From assembly GCA_022592435.1 (NCBI GenBank), contig JABYQS010000057.1, positions 149,359-213,358 of the forward strand: 64,000 nucleotides of DNA, read 5' to 3'. Positions 22,422-34,149 of the stretch are shown here, one piece after another (the first letter of the stretch is position 1; each line of letters opens with the position of its first letter). The position numbers and the translations under genes are program-made. The notes beneath the pieces are model-generated. The model did not search any database and was not told the DNA's origin. It saw nothing but the letters and a program-made list of their open reading frames with translations. This DNA is from Cerioporus squamosus. Lineage: Eukaryota > Basidiomycota > Agaricomycetes > Polyporales > Polyporaceae.

Positions 22422-22735
22422 GCCGTTAAAACGACCTCGGAGATGCAACATGGGTGGATGTACACATATCTTTATCATTTGCTGCAATGTTATCGTTCAG
22501 GACACTATTTCGGACCATCGTGGTACCCTGTTCATACCGCTTGGACGCCGTCCATGTTGCTTATTGACCTTCACAATGCGGCAAGGTCCTTTCCGCCACA
22601 CGACAACAGCGAGAATATGAAGCGGTGAAGGCTAGGGTCGCGGCTACAAGCGAGGTTCCCATGTGGCCCAACATATATGAGGTCCGCTCCTCTCTTCCAG
22701 CTGAGCTCCACATCCCCGTCTACACTAGTGGTGTT
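22422..22735. other. Intergenic, no gene seen
   Basis: 314 bp of 3' flank of the dehydrogenase and promoter of the HET gene. No recognisable element. Confidence 0.35.
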
Positions 22736-24939
22736 ATGCCTTGCTGTCCTCCTCTCTGCCATCCCGTTCTGCGGCACTTACGTGGTCTGTTCAACAGGAA
22801 CAGGAAAGGGGGAGGATCGCAGGGTGCTACGCCTCCGTCAACATCGTCATCGGCGACGACGTTGCCTACAGACGAAACGAAGGAAGTGGCGAAGCTATCG
22901 TGAGTATGTCTCTCTCTTGGTGTGTCAGGGGCCTGACCAGATGTCGTCGTAGTCCTCCCTCGTCACTCGTTTGCGCGTTCTGCAACGAAACCGGGCTCTT
23001 CGCTCCCGGTTCATTCCGGGAGGCGTTGGATGCCCAGTTCTCTTATACGGGCTTTTTCTACTCAACCACCTGGTCGCAGGTACAGACTTCCGCGGCTGAG
23101 GGGTGCCACTGGTGCCGGCTTCTCATGTCTACGAGAACGGAAGGCACACACAAGGAGACACTCCAGGTAACTGTCGGCTTCCGCGTCCATTCGAGCAACA
23201 CCATCACCCCGAAAGGCGTCCAGACGTTGAGGCTCGTACTCGACGATGCCCCACACTCTGTGTACTATGTCTCCGCTGATCCCGGTGCGTCTCTCCGTGC
23301 TCGCTAGAGTCAAATATGCCAGCTCATGAACGTAACACGTAGATAATGTCGCCGCTTCTCTGGTCGTGGCCAGAACCTATGTCCGTAATCTCAGTAGCCA
23401 CTCAACATATGTGATGGCCACCAACTGCATCATGGACTGCATTCGGAACCACGAACAGTGCCCTCCTCCGCACAGTGCTACCCTTCCTACACGTGTTATC
23501 GACTGCTCGGATCCTGCGAAGCCCAAACTGCACGTCAACCATGATGATGAACAATCACCTTACCTCGCTCTCAGCTACACGCGCGGACAGTGTCGCACTT
23601 TCGGGACGACCAAAGATACCCTCGACACATACCTTCTCGGCATCGGACTGGATTCCATCCCTCAGACAGTTCGAGACGCCATTCGCTCCACGCATGCCTT
23701 GGGCGTGCGCTATCTCTGGGTCGACGCTCTCTGCATAGTGCAAGACTCGGAGGTGGACAAGATCCGCGAAATCGCGCAAATGGGGTCGATCTTCCGGAAT
23801 GCCTACTTCACGATCATCGCAGCCAGCGCACCCAACGCAGACGAAGGCTTCCTGCAAGATCGTGCCTCTCCTTCCCCTCCAGATATCACCCTCCCCTTCC
23901 GTTGTCCCGACGGAAAGGTCGGTACGATGTCGCTGTCTCCCATATGGCGCCAGTACGACGGATCGTCGGAGCCGGTGTGCCAGCGCGCGTGGTGTCTGGA
24001 AGAACGCCTGCTCTCTCCCCGCGCCCTCATCTACGCCTCGCACACGCTCCAGTATCACTGCCAGATGACCACCGTCAACGTCGGGAACGCGGTGTGCGGA
24101 CCTATCACCGGACAACGGCTTCCCAGCCTCCTATTACGTTCCAACTCAGACGACCCCTCTTCGGCGCTGTCGCCGAATGACATGAAGGCCTTGCGCTACT
24201 CGTGGATAGAAGCCGTTGGGGAGTACACTCAGCGTGCCCTCGGCGATCCCGCCGACAAACTTGTCGCCTTCGCGGCAGTCGCAGAGGTCTTCCAACGCGC
24301 CTGGAAGTCGGACTACCTCGCCGGGCTGTGGAGGCACACTCTCGTCCAGGACCTGCTCTGGTACAAGACATCCGAGTCCGGCTATCGCGTCCGGTGCACT
24401 ACAGAGCGCCGTCGTGGTCGTGGGCGGCCGTAGATGGCCATGTTTGGCCCTCGTCCCTGGACGATCGGCTCGACCCGGAGAGCGGGGAAACGCAGGCATG
24501 TGAGGTCCTCAACTGCGAGATTACCCCAGTGACATCGCTCCTCCCTTTCGGCCAAGTCGCCTCGGGTACGTTGACACTGCGCACTGCGATGTTCAGGGCT
24601 AGCTGGGATCCGGCTGCGTCGATGCCGGACCTCTACCTCCGCCACGACGAGACATCAGCTCGGTCCGCTGTCCCTTCTGCGGACGCGCTCCGCATCGGAT
24701 GCGCGTATCCGGACAGTGATGAGTGCGCGGTGGAAGTGTGGGCCGTCCCGGTGTTGTGGAACACCCACACGCAGCACATTGCCGGCCTCATCGTAGCCCG
24801 ACCGATAAGTTCGCCAACCTCGGACGGCAGACGTTTCCGGAGGGTTGGGTACTTTCACTCTCCCGAAGATGGTTCTGAAGGACTTCGATGGATGTCGACT
24901 TCTGGGTCTGAAGAGCGGCGGGACATTTGTATCGAGTGA
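22736..24939 (+). CDS. HET-domain (heterokaryon incompatibility) protein with a frameshift
   Basis: Exons 22736-22899, 22953-23284 and 23343 onward join in phase. A zinc-finger-like N-terminus (VCAFCNETGLF, then GCHWCRLLM) leads to the HET core: YLALSYTRGQ, then TVRDAIRSTHALGVRYLWVD, then ALCIVQDS, and IAQMGSIFRNAYFTIIAASA. The usual tryptophan of the SYxWG motif is arginine here. Near 24385-24395 the reading frame breaks. The original frame stops at 24433, while the expected continuation (RPVHYRAPSWSWAAVDGH) runs in another frame to 24939. I infer a one-base loss or two-base gain, giving either a pseudogene or a sequence error. HET proteins trigger cell death after non-self fusion in filamentous fungi. 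Confidence 0.75.
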
Positions 24940-25416
24940 CACAGCAACCAAAGTGAGGATGATACTTTTTGTTGTCTTATCCCGACAACCCTGTTGTTTC
25001 TGTGTGTTGCGGGCTTATCAACTCCAGCGCAACCGCGGCGTTTATGATGTGAACCTACTGTAGGTTGCTGTGACTGTGCCGCTCCCCCGTCTTTTAGCCA
25101 GCGAGCGACAGGGATCTGTTCGTTCCTTGCGCCAGAATATTCGAGGCGAGCTTGTGTAGCATAGTATCTTCATTTGTTTCTGGCAGGCGTTAGCTCCTCG
25201 CCGCTCTCTCACCCCGTGTTGCCCCCCCCTTCATGGCGTTCGCTCTGCCGAACGACCTAGAAGCGCTGTGAAGTGCTCACCGCGTTCTGAGCTGGCGATG
25301 CAAGCCAACAGCGACTGAGACTCTAGAGAGGTGATAATCACTGGCAGAACGCCCATACGGGTGAATTGAGAGTATGCAGCGCATGAAACGGTCCGGTCTA
25401 CGAAAGACTGATCTAC
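24940..25416. other. Convergent intergenic region
   Basis: 3' flanks of the HET gene and the aminopeptidase gene. Only short open frames, and nothing recognised. Confidence 0.35.
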
Positions 25417-27564
25417 CTAGAAAGGCGTCAGACCGAGCAGACCTTTGCATGAACCCTCGATATCAGCAATCTAGATTGATAAACAAGCACGGTAAGCAAT
25501 GCATTGAGCAAACGAACGTGAAGCTTGCCATACCTCCTTCGGCGCATTCACACTGATAACGACCGGGTGTTCCTTCCCTACGAGAACCTCGTCTTCTATC
25601 CTGATCCCGATGTTATGGAAGGCTTTCGGGAACTCGGTATAAGGGGGGACATAGACACCTGCCCACCGGTCATCACCGAATTCTCTGCGAGTCAGATGTA
25701 TCCGACGCACCTGGCTCGATGGTTATGACCATGCCTGCCCGAATAGGCTCGTTCTTGTCAATATGGTTCGACTCGTGTAAGTCTGGCATCAAAGTCAGCG
25801 TTCACGGGTGATCCCGGATGCCCGCCCTGTACTCACCTATGCCGACATGGTGGCCTATGAGATGCGGATACAGCGTGTCCAGCGAGCCGGCCCCAAGGGG
25901 GAAACGGAAGCCGATGCGGTCTAATTCCTTACGGATCATGTTGCAAGACTCTCTGTGTATCTGCATGATAGACATCCCGGACGCCTCGGTGCAGAGGGCC
26001 ACGAGGTGCTTCTGCACCGTCAAGACGGCATTATACAGCGTGGCCTGCTGAGGCGTAAACGTCCCGTTTGCAGGGAAGGTGCGAGCTGGTGGCTGACATG
26101 AGTGCCCTCGTAACTCGAAGAAGGAGCGAATCCGACATACTGATATCTGACGCATAGCCACTGCAAGAAACGGTGTCAGTCCGAGGCATACTGGATAAGT
26201 CCATTGCTACTTACTTATACTCGCAACCTGCGTCGATTAAGACCATCTCGCCATCAGCGATTAGTTGGTTGTTAGATGTATAATGTATGATAAGTCCATT
26301 CGGTCTGAGGACGAGAACCTGCTCAGCGGTTACTCCGCATAAAACCTGTGGAACGTACCCAGAAGCAACGACGGGCACATAAGCGGGACGCTGAGATCCT
26401 TCTCGCGCGCACAGGTACTCGAAATGAGCAGCGACTGCGTGTTCAGACATGCCAGGCTCCGTGAAGCGCATAACCTGCCGTCGTGTTCACAGTCAATCAT
26501 GGCCAGAGCGAGTACAGAGCAATGCTACCTTGTTATGCGCTCGCGCACTGATATCAGCTGCTTGGCGCATGACATTCTGTTCATACTTGCTCTTGACTGC
26601 GCGCAAACGACCAACCTCGGGAGCGAGAGCCTTGCGTCTCGAGGTGCTCAATGAGTCCAGCAGGTTGTCATACTCTGAGCGTGCCATTCCCCCGGACGGC
26701 GACAGATACTGCATTCCATTGTATGTCACCACATCGTGCAGCAGCTCACCAAACGCGCGCACCTTCACAAGAGACTTCGGCGAGAATGCCCGCGATCGTT
26801 TGGAATGATTCGGCACGTCGAGGTACACGTACGACGCGGTCGAAGCGAGACTTCTCAGCGCGAACGGGAACGCGGAAATAGGCTCCGCCTCGTCCGCGTC
26901 GAAGTACTGCACAACATCCTCCGGAGACGTCTTCGCGCCGTCCCACTTCTCCTTGGCTGTGTCCGTCCCGGCGGAGAACATCCTCATATAGTATCCGCGA
27001 CTGGTCGAGGGCCGCTTCTCAAGGATGACTGCTGCCTCTGGCTCATCGAAGCCGGTGAGGTACCAGAAATCGGACGACTGCCGAAACTTGTAGCTGGAAC
27101 GCCACGGGTGAGTCTCAAAGGCACACGTTCATGGAAGAGCCAACGCACAATATTTCTGGAGGGTAGAAGTAGGTACGACATGAAGTAAGGGTGCATGGTG
27201 GGAATCAGGACTCACGGCCACTCATGTACTTCACCTGGCCAGCAACGCACACCACCAGACTATCGTCCGGCAGACTCTCCATAAGTTCCCTCCTCCTGCG
27301 GTCATATTCCTCCTGCGGGATACCTGGCGTAGTCTCCTCGGTCCGGATCAAGTGAGCATGCGAAGCAGCGAGCGGTTGGCCATACGGCGTCGGTTTGAGT
27401 TGGGAGAAACCATTGACAGTTACAGCAGAAGCATAGCAGCGAGCATGGCGAGGAAAAGCAGAATGAACAAGTCTGGTCGAGGCGAAGGCTGCCTTCACCG
27501 CCGTTGTCGACGATGAGCGGAGGAACATAAGTCGAGCGACCTCAAGCGGCCAACATACGCCCAT
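25417..27564 (-). CDS. ICP55-like aminopeptidase P (M24B), mitochondrial
   Basis: This removes an N-terminal residue from imported mitochondrial proteins if it is orthologous to ICP55. The N-terminus is a presequence (MFLRSSSTTAVKAAFASTRL at 27528, with an earlier in-frame ATG at 27564). The creatinase-like domain includes GIPQEEYDRRRRELMESLPD and SDFWYLTGFDEPEA. All M24 metal ligands are found across introns: MVLIDAGCEY, SDITRTFPANG, LIGHHVGI, MVITIEPG and GIRIEDEVLV. A 52-nt intron splits the IEPG glycine codon. The last exon ends CKGLLGLTPF, stop at 25417. A general cytosolic aminopeptidase P is less likely given the presequence. Confidence 0.87.
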
Positions 27565-27784
27565 CTACGGCGGCTGACGTAAGCAGACATGAATGCGTAA
27601 CAAACAAGCGTGTCTATTCTGAAGCATGGCGAACATAGATACTATGTGCTTCAATCTATACGGGCAGAGTACTACAGCACCACGGACAAGGCCAGAACAC
27701 GCCATTGAGGCTCGGAGAGCGTTCATAACATACGGCGCGTGTAACCAAACCGCGACGTTGCGTCCGGTGAGCGGCATTTCCTCT

Positions 27785-30339
27785 CTAATCGACCCTCTTC
27801 GACGTCGAAGCATCGTGAGTCTCCGCGACGGAGGCTGATTCGTATGAGCCCGAAGCATGTCCATCAAGAGGTTCATCCGCGACGCGAAGCTGCTGCAGGA
27901 TCTGCTCCCGGCGAAGCCACTGATCCTCGGGAATGAAGTACCAGCTGAGTATGCCAAATATCGTTACGGCCCCGAGAATTACGCAGGACTGCGGAGCACG
28001 GTCAACATGAGGCGCAGTGAGCGTATTAATGGTAACCTTACGAAGTTGAAAGTCTCCGCATCCGTCGGGAACACGAAGGGCGAGATTTGTACCTGAGAAA
28101 AGAGTAGCGTAAGCCAAGGAATATTGCAGGTCAACGGTGACACATACCGCGAAGACCACGGCGTTGAACAAGACCGTCGCAACGTAGAAAGGCTTCCTCC
28201 AGCGCCCCAGATAGAAGTGAGAGCCCTTGAAGTCGTTCGGCGTCATCGTAAGGCGGAGCAGAGCGATCAATCCATAGGCTGCGGTGGTCGGAATACCCCC
28301 GGCGGAGATCAACGACGTGAAGGCGACTTGACTGGGGAGGATGGTACAAAGCAAGGCCGCGCCGAAGACAAACATGACTGTAACAGCGTTCCGCGGCTGC
28401 TTGGCGGCATCGACCTTGCCAATCCAGGGCGACATAGGCAAGACACCATCGCGAGCGACTGCGAAGATGAGTCGAGAAGCAGCAACAATCGCAACGCTGG
28501 TACTCTGCGGATGAACATGAGACATGAGAGACTGCAGGACATGAACTGTGATATGAACTTACGAGGATCAATCCGACCGAGGCAATGACAGTCATGACGA
28601 TGCTACCGCCTCTTCCGAGCGCAAGAGCATAGATTTGCACGAAAGGCTGGGGAGCCCCGAGGGAAAAGAGAGTGTCGAGGTCGGGGGTGCAAAACAAAAA
28701 TAGGATCGTAGTCGCGAAGCCCAGCACGCCCGTGGCGACGACACTAGTGATGATACCACGTCCAGCGACGACACTATAGAGAAACATCGAGCTTGAGCGA
28801 CATGAACGACACAGAGAATAACAACATACCTCGCATTCTTGGTTTCTTCGGCAATGTGACCAGAAGCATCGAAACCAATCATGGTGCCTGCGGTGAAGAG
28901 GCTGACCACAAAATTGAGCGGGTGCGGGGATGATATACAGGTCAAGAGATCACATACAACGACAGCATCCAGTTCCAGCCTGCAGGAGCTCCGGTGCCAT
29001 TGTCTGCGCACATCAACAATCAGACATGTAGACTGGGCACTTCTTATGATACTTACACGTCAGCGTGAAGACATCCTTGGCCGACCGGAACCCGTAAGTC
29101 CTCGATACACCAATCGGAAGCCATACCACGCTGAGGAAGAAGTCTACAGCGTAGACAGCCATTGCAACGCGGAATACAGTCGAGTACCACCTCGGCGGGA
29201 GGTAGTTGATGGCGATGGAGACGAGCAAGATGCCTTCAGAAACGGCCCATATGAGAGCACGCCATTTGACGTTGTCGTAGCCGATTCCTCCGGGGAAATC
29301 CACCTCCCAGACTGCCAGTTGGGAGACGATGTAATTCGCGGTGGTCTAGTAGAGCACGATCAACCCATGAGGCAGGAGACGAAGCGGAGTCATTACTCAC
29401 TTGACAATTACCCGCAGCGAAGGTCATCCAAGCGGTACAAGACCACCAGGCAACTATGAAACCGAAGAATCTGGCGTATTTCGGACCCGCGCTCTCCGCA
29501 GTCCAGATGTAGATCGAGCCGCTCAGAGGAAGAGCAGAGCAGACTTCTGCGAGGACCGCCGCTGTGATGAACATGAAGATCATCGATATGATGTACGAAG
29601 ACCTGCAAGCAGTGAGTCGGTGCGGATCGTAAATTGTGCGGATACTTACCATATGGCCGCAGGACCGCCAGCCAGAAGACCCAAGAAGAAACCGGACCTG
29701 TGAGTTGTGAGTCAGGACCTCTGCCTTTCGTGAGCAGTATAGTCCAAATACCGGACGCCGCCGATGAAATTCATGGCAACGAAGCTAGCTGCAAAGCTTT
29801 CTACGAAATGCCAGCTTCTATGCAAAGACTGTACGAACAAGGCAATGAATCTCTGTCGGGAAATACCACAGTACGAAGACCTACCTGCTTGTAACCGAGC
29901 TTGCGCTATAGGGCGTGAAAGGCAAATGAAGGTCAGTACATCTGTCGGGGCCCCCCGACGGAGCAGGGGGCAAACGAAAGGCGACACTGGGGGCTTCCCT
30001 ACGCAGGTTTGAGCGCTGATCAGGTTCGGACGGTGTAATCTCAACCCTTGCTGTTCGTCCGCTGTCCCGGTGCCGGCGGTCATCCGCGACCTACCAACAG
30101 ACCAAATGGACAGCGGAGTCACAGGCAAAGATACCCGTAGCCACACCAGTTCACAACTAGAAGATGACGTTACCGAAGGTAAAGTCTCAGCAGACCCATC
30201 CCTGCACAGTTTATCCCTGCATGTCTCCTCGGTGGGTAATCACCAGCTTGAGCTCGTCTTCATCGAGCATTCCGAGCGACGCGCTTTCAGCATCGGGAGT
30301 TTTCGCCGAAAAGTCGGTGGCCTCGTTGACGGCGGACAT
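27785..30339 (-). CDS. APC-superfamily amino acid / GABA permease
   Basis: A 12-helix plasma-membrane transporter of the fungal amino acid/choline/GABA permease type. The start at 30339 (MSAVNEATDFSAKTPDAESA) leads to a hydrophilic N-tail ending LGYKQ. Then come SFVAMNFIGGVR, GFFLGLLAGGPAAIW, AEVCSALPLSGSIYIWTAES, GFIVAWWSCTAWMTFAAGNC, the family signature GTMIGFDASGHIAEETKNA, and IVAASRLIFAVARDGVLPMS, with further helices after these. About ten short introns interrupt the gene. It ends with a charged cytosolic tail at 27785. The substrate cannot be told from sequence. The divergent neighbour is the unknown gene at 30662. Confidence 0.87.
29944..29959. repeat. GC hairpin in a permease intron
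   Basis: GTCGGGG and CCCCGAC form a 7-bp perfect stem with a two-base loop inside a 5' intron or untranslated segment of the permease gene. Confidence 0.4.
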
Positions 30340-30661
30340 CGCAGGTGAGTGTCGCGAGGTCACAGAAGGATCAAGGAAGCGCAAGAAGCAGACGGATGAG
30401 TCGAGCCTCGAAAGGAATGCAAGATTTATCCGAGGCCTATATACTGAGGCTTACGTAACCCATTCACACACTAGTAACCTGAGTCAAACTTCACGCCGCT
30501 CCAGAACCAATCGCGTCCACGTTGTTACCAAACTGTAGTAAATCCTGACAGTACACACAGTCAAGCACTTAAGAAGGGGCGAGGTCATAATTGGTACGGA
30601 CCACCGTCCGAGTGCGCGTGAATTCAAGCTCTCTTTCATCCTCCGTTGTTTGACGACATCC
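30340..30661. promoter_or_regulatory. Divergent promoter permease / unknown gene
   Basis: 322 bp shared by two divergent starts. A TATA-like sequence (gtatatagg on the minus strand, around 30436-30444) lies about 100 bp upstream of the permease start. Confidence 0.4.
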
Positions 30662-31393
30662 ATGTTGAGACTCACATCCTCCTCGACTCCTGCTGCGATG
30701 TTCGACTCTTCGCAGTCGTCCGAACCGAAGGCTTTCGACATCTACATGTCGGGCTATCTCCTCACCCTTGACATGATCGCCCGCCTCTGTGTGGCATACG
30801 GCGCCACCCCAGCCTTTGTCCAGGACATGGGTCCGCTCGACGCCGCATCTTGCTACTACTCGCCTCGCCGCACAATCGACGCTCCCACTCTCATCCGCAT
30901 ACCCCACAAGGATAAGGCTGAGGGAGGCAAGGTTGTCGATAGCTGGATCCTTCCCGGCAAGGTCGTCTTCTTCCCTCCTCGCACTACTCCTCCCCCTCTT
31001 TCGTACGACGACGAGACCAGAGCTTACTTGAACACCTGGCTGCCGCCATACCTCTTGTATACAGAAGCCTTCAAGGATATCCGCTTCGTAACGAGGCTCT
31101 GGCCTCGTGGTGAGCGCCGTACGTACCTAGCTCCACTCAAGTTCCCAATTGTTCTCCTGACGCTTCCTTCAGCGACTGGTATCGTCTTACATGCGGTACG
31201 AATGCACAACGAAGAATACCGTGCATCGCACCGCGAAGCGCAGCAAGCCTGGCTTGAACGGAACAGGAGTCGTGGTCATAATGATTTGGAAATAGTATGT
31301 TCCCTCTATAGAGTCCTTCCATTTACATATCATGCTCATCTGCGTTACCATGGTCCATAGCCTCCTGCTTTCCCTTTCGAATGGAAGGTCTAG
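30662..31393 (+). CDS. Uncharacterised protein, three exons
   Basis: Exons 30662-31109, 31173-31294 and 31361-31393 splice in phase to a protein of about 200 residues. It begins MLRLTSSSTPAAMFDSSQSS and includes SGYLLTLDMIARLCVAYGAT and PPYLLYTEAFKDIRF. It ends PPAFPFEWKV. The first intron (63 nt) is a multiple of three and open, so its retention would add 21 residues in frame. No family was recognised. There is no signal peptide and no obvious membrane helix beyond a mildly hydrophobic stretch. Clean splicing and codon use support a real gene. Confidence 0.6.
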
Positions 31394-32117
31394 TATGCCC
31401 TCTATTATCCAAATGCGAGTCGTCTGTTTGTCCGCCGTCAGCTCAGCTCACATCGCATTGCATTACAATGCAGGTCGCAATCGATGAGGCTCCCTCGGCT
31501 TTCGCTTTCGACGCACAACCCGGCAAGGACATCCCACGAGAGGAACGTGCACCCCGTTCGCCGCCATGCGCGAGGCGTCGCAAGCATTCGTATGGTGTAC
31601 GTCTCGCGCGAAGGGCCGAGTGTGCTTCTCATAGCACTCGTTACTGATTGTAACTAGATGGACGAGTGGGGTAACGAGTTTTTCACAACGAAGATTGCGC
31701 AGCTTAAGAATCTGACATGTTGCCGTCATCCCGAAATCCGAGCAGCCCATTCATGGTCGTGCAAGATCGGCCGAGTTCACTCGCATCTTGCCTTTCCAGG
31801 TAGTCGTGGGGCACACAGCCGACTGTTGACGTTGAGACACCGCTTTGTTTGCTCATAATGCCGCGCCGCGTATGGCATGGTCGCCCTCAGGTTGCGCTGC
31901 CGGAAGATCACTGGAGTAATCAATAGAGAACCTGTCTCGCGGAGCTCAAGAACGCTCGACTGATGCGCGCGCGCACATGGTAACGTCTTTATAGGCCATG
32001 ATGCGCTACCAACGTTCACTAAGGATATAAGGCAGGACATCGTGTTGGCGGACCTCGAGAGCCTCTCTGCTCGTTCGCGCCCTTGCATCGTCCGGATCGT
32101 TGAACTCACCCAAGAAC
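31394..32117. other. Intergenic, no gene resolved
   Basis: Short open frames at 31438-31647 and 31658-31858 were not joinable into a gene. The right part is the presumed promoter or 5' exon region of the DUF6533 gene. Confidence 0.3.
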
Positions 32118-33850
32118 ATGGATGATGTTCACATACATCGGAACCGACCTGGACGCAACACCGGTCTCGATACTTCACGACAGCTTGTGGGTGTGCATTC
32201 GGATAGCTCAGTATCCGCGACTTCTGGGCTGAACGAGCGAAATGAAGTTTCATTCAGATATGCTGCAGCGCGGCCTCTACCAGTACGTGAATGCAGTTAT
32301 GTCCCCTCCCGCTGCACTTCATTTCCCCTCTTCGCAGCGTTCCTCATTCATGAGTATATCGTTACCTTCGACAAGGAGGTCGAATACTTTTGGGTGAAGA
32401 GGCCCAATTGCGGATCCTTCTTCTTCCTCTTCAGTAGATATATCCCTCTTGTCATCAAGGCCATCGACATGTGCGGCTACATCCATATGTCGGACAAGGT
32501 GAGCACCCCGTCGTTTGAGTATAGCCATTTCGTATAGGCACACGACCTCCTGCAGAGGTATGAATCACGACTGGCGCAACCTAATCGAATGTCCAATGAC
32601 TCGATCGTCTCTTTCAGCTGCACCACTTTGGCCAGGGCATACCGGCTCTTCGAGCCGTTGTTCTACCTCTCATGTGCAAGTAAGTCATGCCCATCAGCAC
32701 AGTCTTTGAACAGCCAAGTGATGCGTCCACATAGCATTCACCAGCTTACGGGCGTGGGCCCTCAGCGGTCGGAACCGAGCGTTCACGGTCTTCATCGCTC
32801 TGCTCTGCCTCGCACCGACTGTAACGGATTGGGGGGGTTGAAAGCTACTACCTGCCCCACCGCATAGCACGCTCACAGTGCTGAACAGGTGGCATTCCGT
32901 TGGGTACAAGTCAGAAACGATCCTACGTTCGGATGCATGAACGGTTCCACCATTCCAGTAACACTGGCCTCGGGGTGAGCAGGACTCCTCCGTCTTGCCC
33001 AGCATCGGGAGCTGACATGTCTTGACCTTCTACAGATGTGAGTGACAGATCTCAACTCAAGCTCCGAATGCATTCTGATACTGGGGTATGACATGTTATA
33101 GTGCTCACTGCCGGACGAGGCCCCGTTATACTTGCCGACCTGCTGGTGATTGCGCTAACGTGGTACACAGCCTACAAGGCTGGCGTTCTGTGGCAGACTG
33201 CACACTGGTTGCGTCCCTCCTTCTGGCGAACTTTCACGCGCGATGGTCGGTTGATCAAGCCTCTATCATTGCACACGATGTGGTACTGATCTTGCCGCCT
33301 GACAGGGACAGTACACTTCGTGTACGTGCAAGTCAACTCAGTATCTGCCCTCCCTACTGACGCACCTTAGCGCTATTTTGACTATGAACGTTCTTCGACT
33401 GTGCTTCGCCCTCCGCGTCGTGAGTCCAATGCTCAACCGAGAAGTATGTTCACCCTTGCTGTACTTACATGCCATACGGCTGCCAGATAACACCAGTCGA
33501 CGTAAACCCTGCCTGTTACGTGATCCTATTCACGGAGCCGTACGTTGGGGTCATCGTAGTGTCTATTACCCTGGAACGTCCGCTAATATGAACTTCCTCC
33601 TACCAGCGTGACGGCGGTCCTCATATGCCGTTTCCTCATCAATGTCCAGGAAGTGAACAAGCAGACTATCCTGGGTCACGACACTTGGCTCGTCGACGCA
33701 TCGCTGCAACCACACACAGCTACAAATCTGCGCTTCGCGAACGTTCGTATATCGAGCGTGTCCAGGCCGCGGTTCGATGGTCGGCTGGGCCACACCGCGA
33801 ACATAACTGCCAGTTCGGAGTCACGCAGGGAACTACCAGCTGTACAATGA
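32118..33850 (+). CDS. DUF6533 multi-helix membrane protein
   Basis: The diagnostic DUF6533 start is clear at about 32333-32480: FLIHEYIVTFDKEVEYFWVK, then FFLFSRYIPLVIKAIDM. Later exons restore typical helices: SLRAWALSGRNRAFTVFIAL, then NDPTFGCMNGSTIPVTLAS, then PVILADLLVIALTWYTAYKA, then ILTMNVLRLCFALRVVSP, and finally LICRFLINVQEVNKQT after an intron that starts at 33540. The family is very common in Agaricomycetes and has no known function. The 5' exon is not resolved, since no start gives the right phase across the 32286-32332 intron. A seven-G run near 32830 sits at a stop. Decay is therefore possible, but most exons look intact. Confidence 0.6.
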
Positions 33851-34149
33851 TCATGACCTTGGATTATACCTGTCTGCGATGTATGTGGTTCCTGTTCAAG
33901 CGCAACACCATACATACCGCGACACCAGCGTACGGTCCTTCTTCGCATTTGAACATGCGACAACCACTATGGCACACAACAAGTCCCGATGTCTGATTGT
34001 CGAATAGTGCAAACAGTGAGGTACTGTACATCCAGAGTAGTATTGAGGGCATGGTTGGCGAACAGGGACGACCGGAAGCAGCGAAAGACACTCAGCGCAA
34101 TCTCAGACTACGTCACGGAAGTGTGAGTATACGAGGCGTGACCACCCAG

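Noticed and set aside
29944..29959. GC-rich hairpin considered as a bacterial-type terminator
   Set aside because: It lies in a eukaryotic gene's intron or leader. Rho-independent terminators do not apply here.
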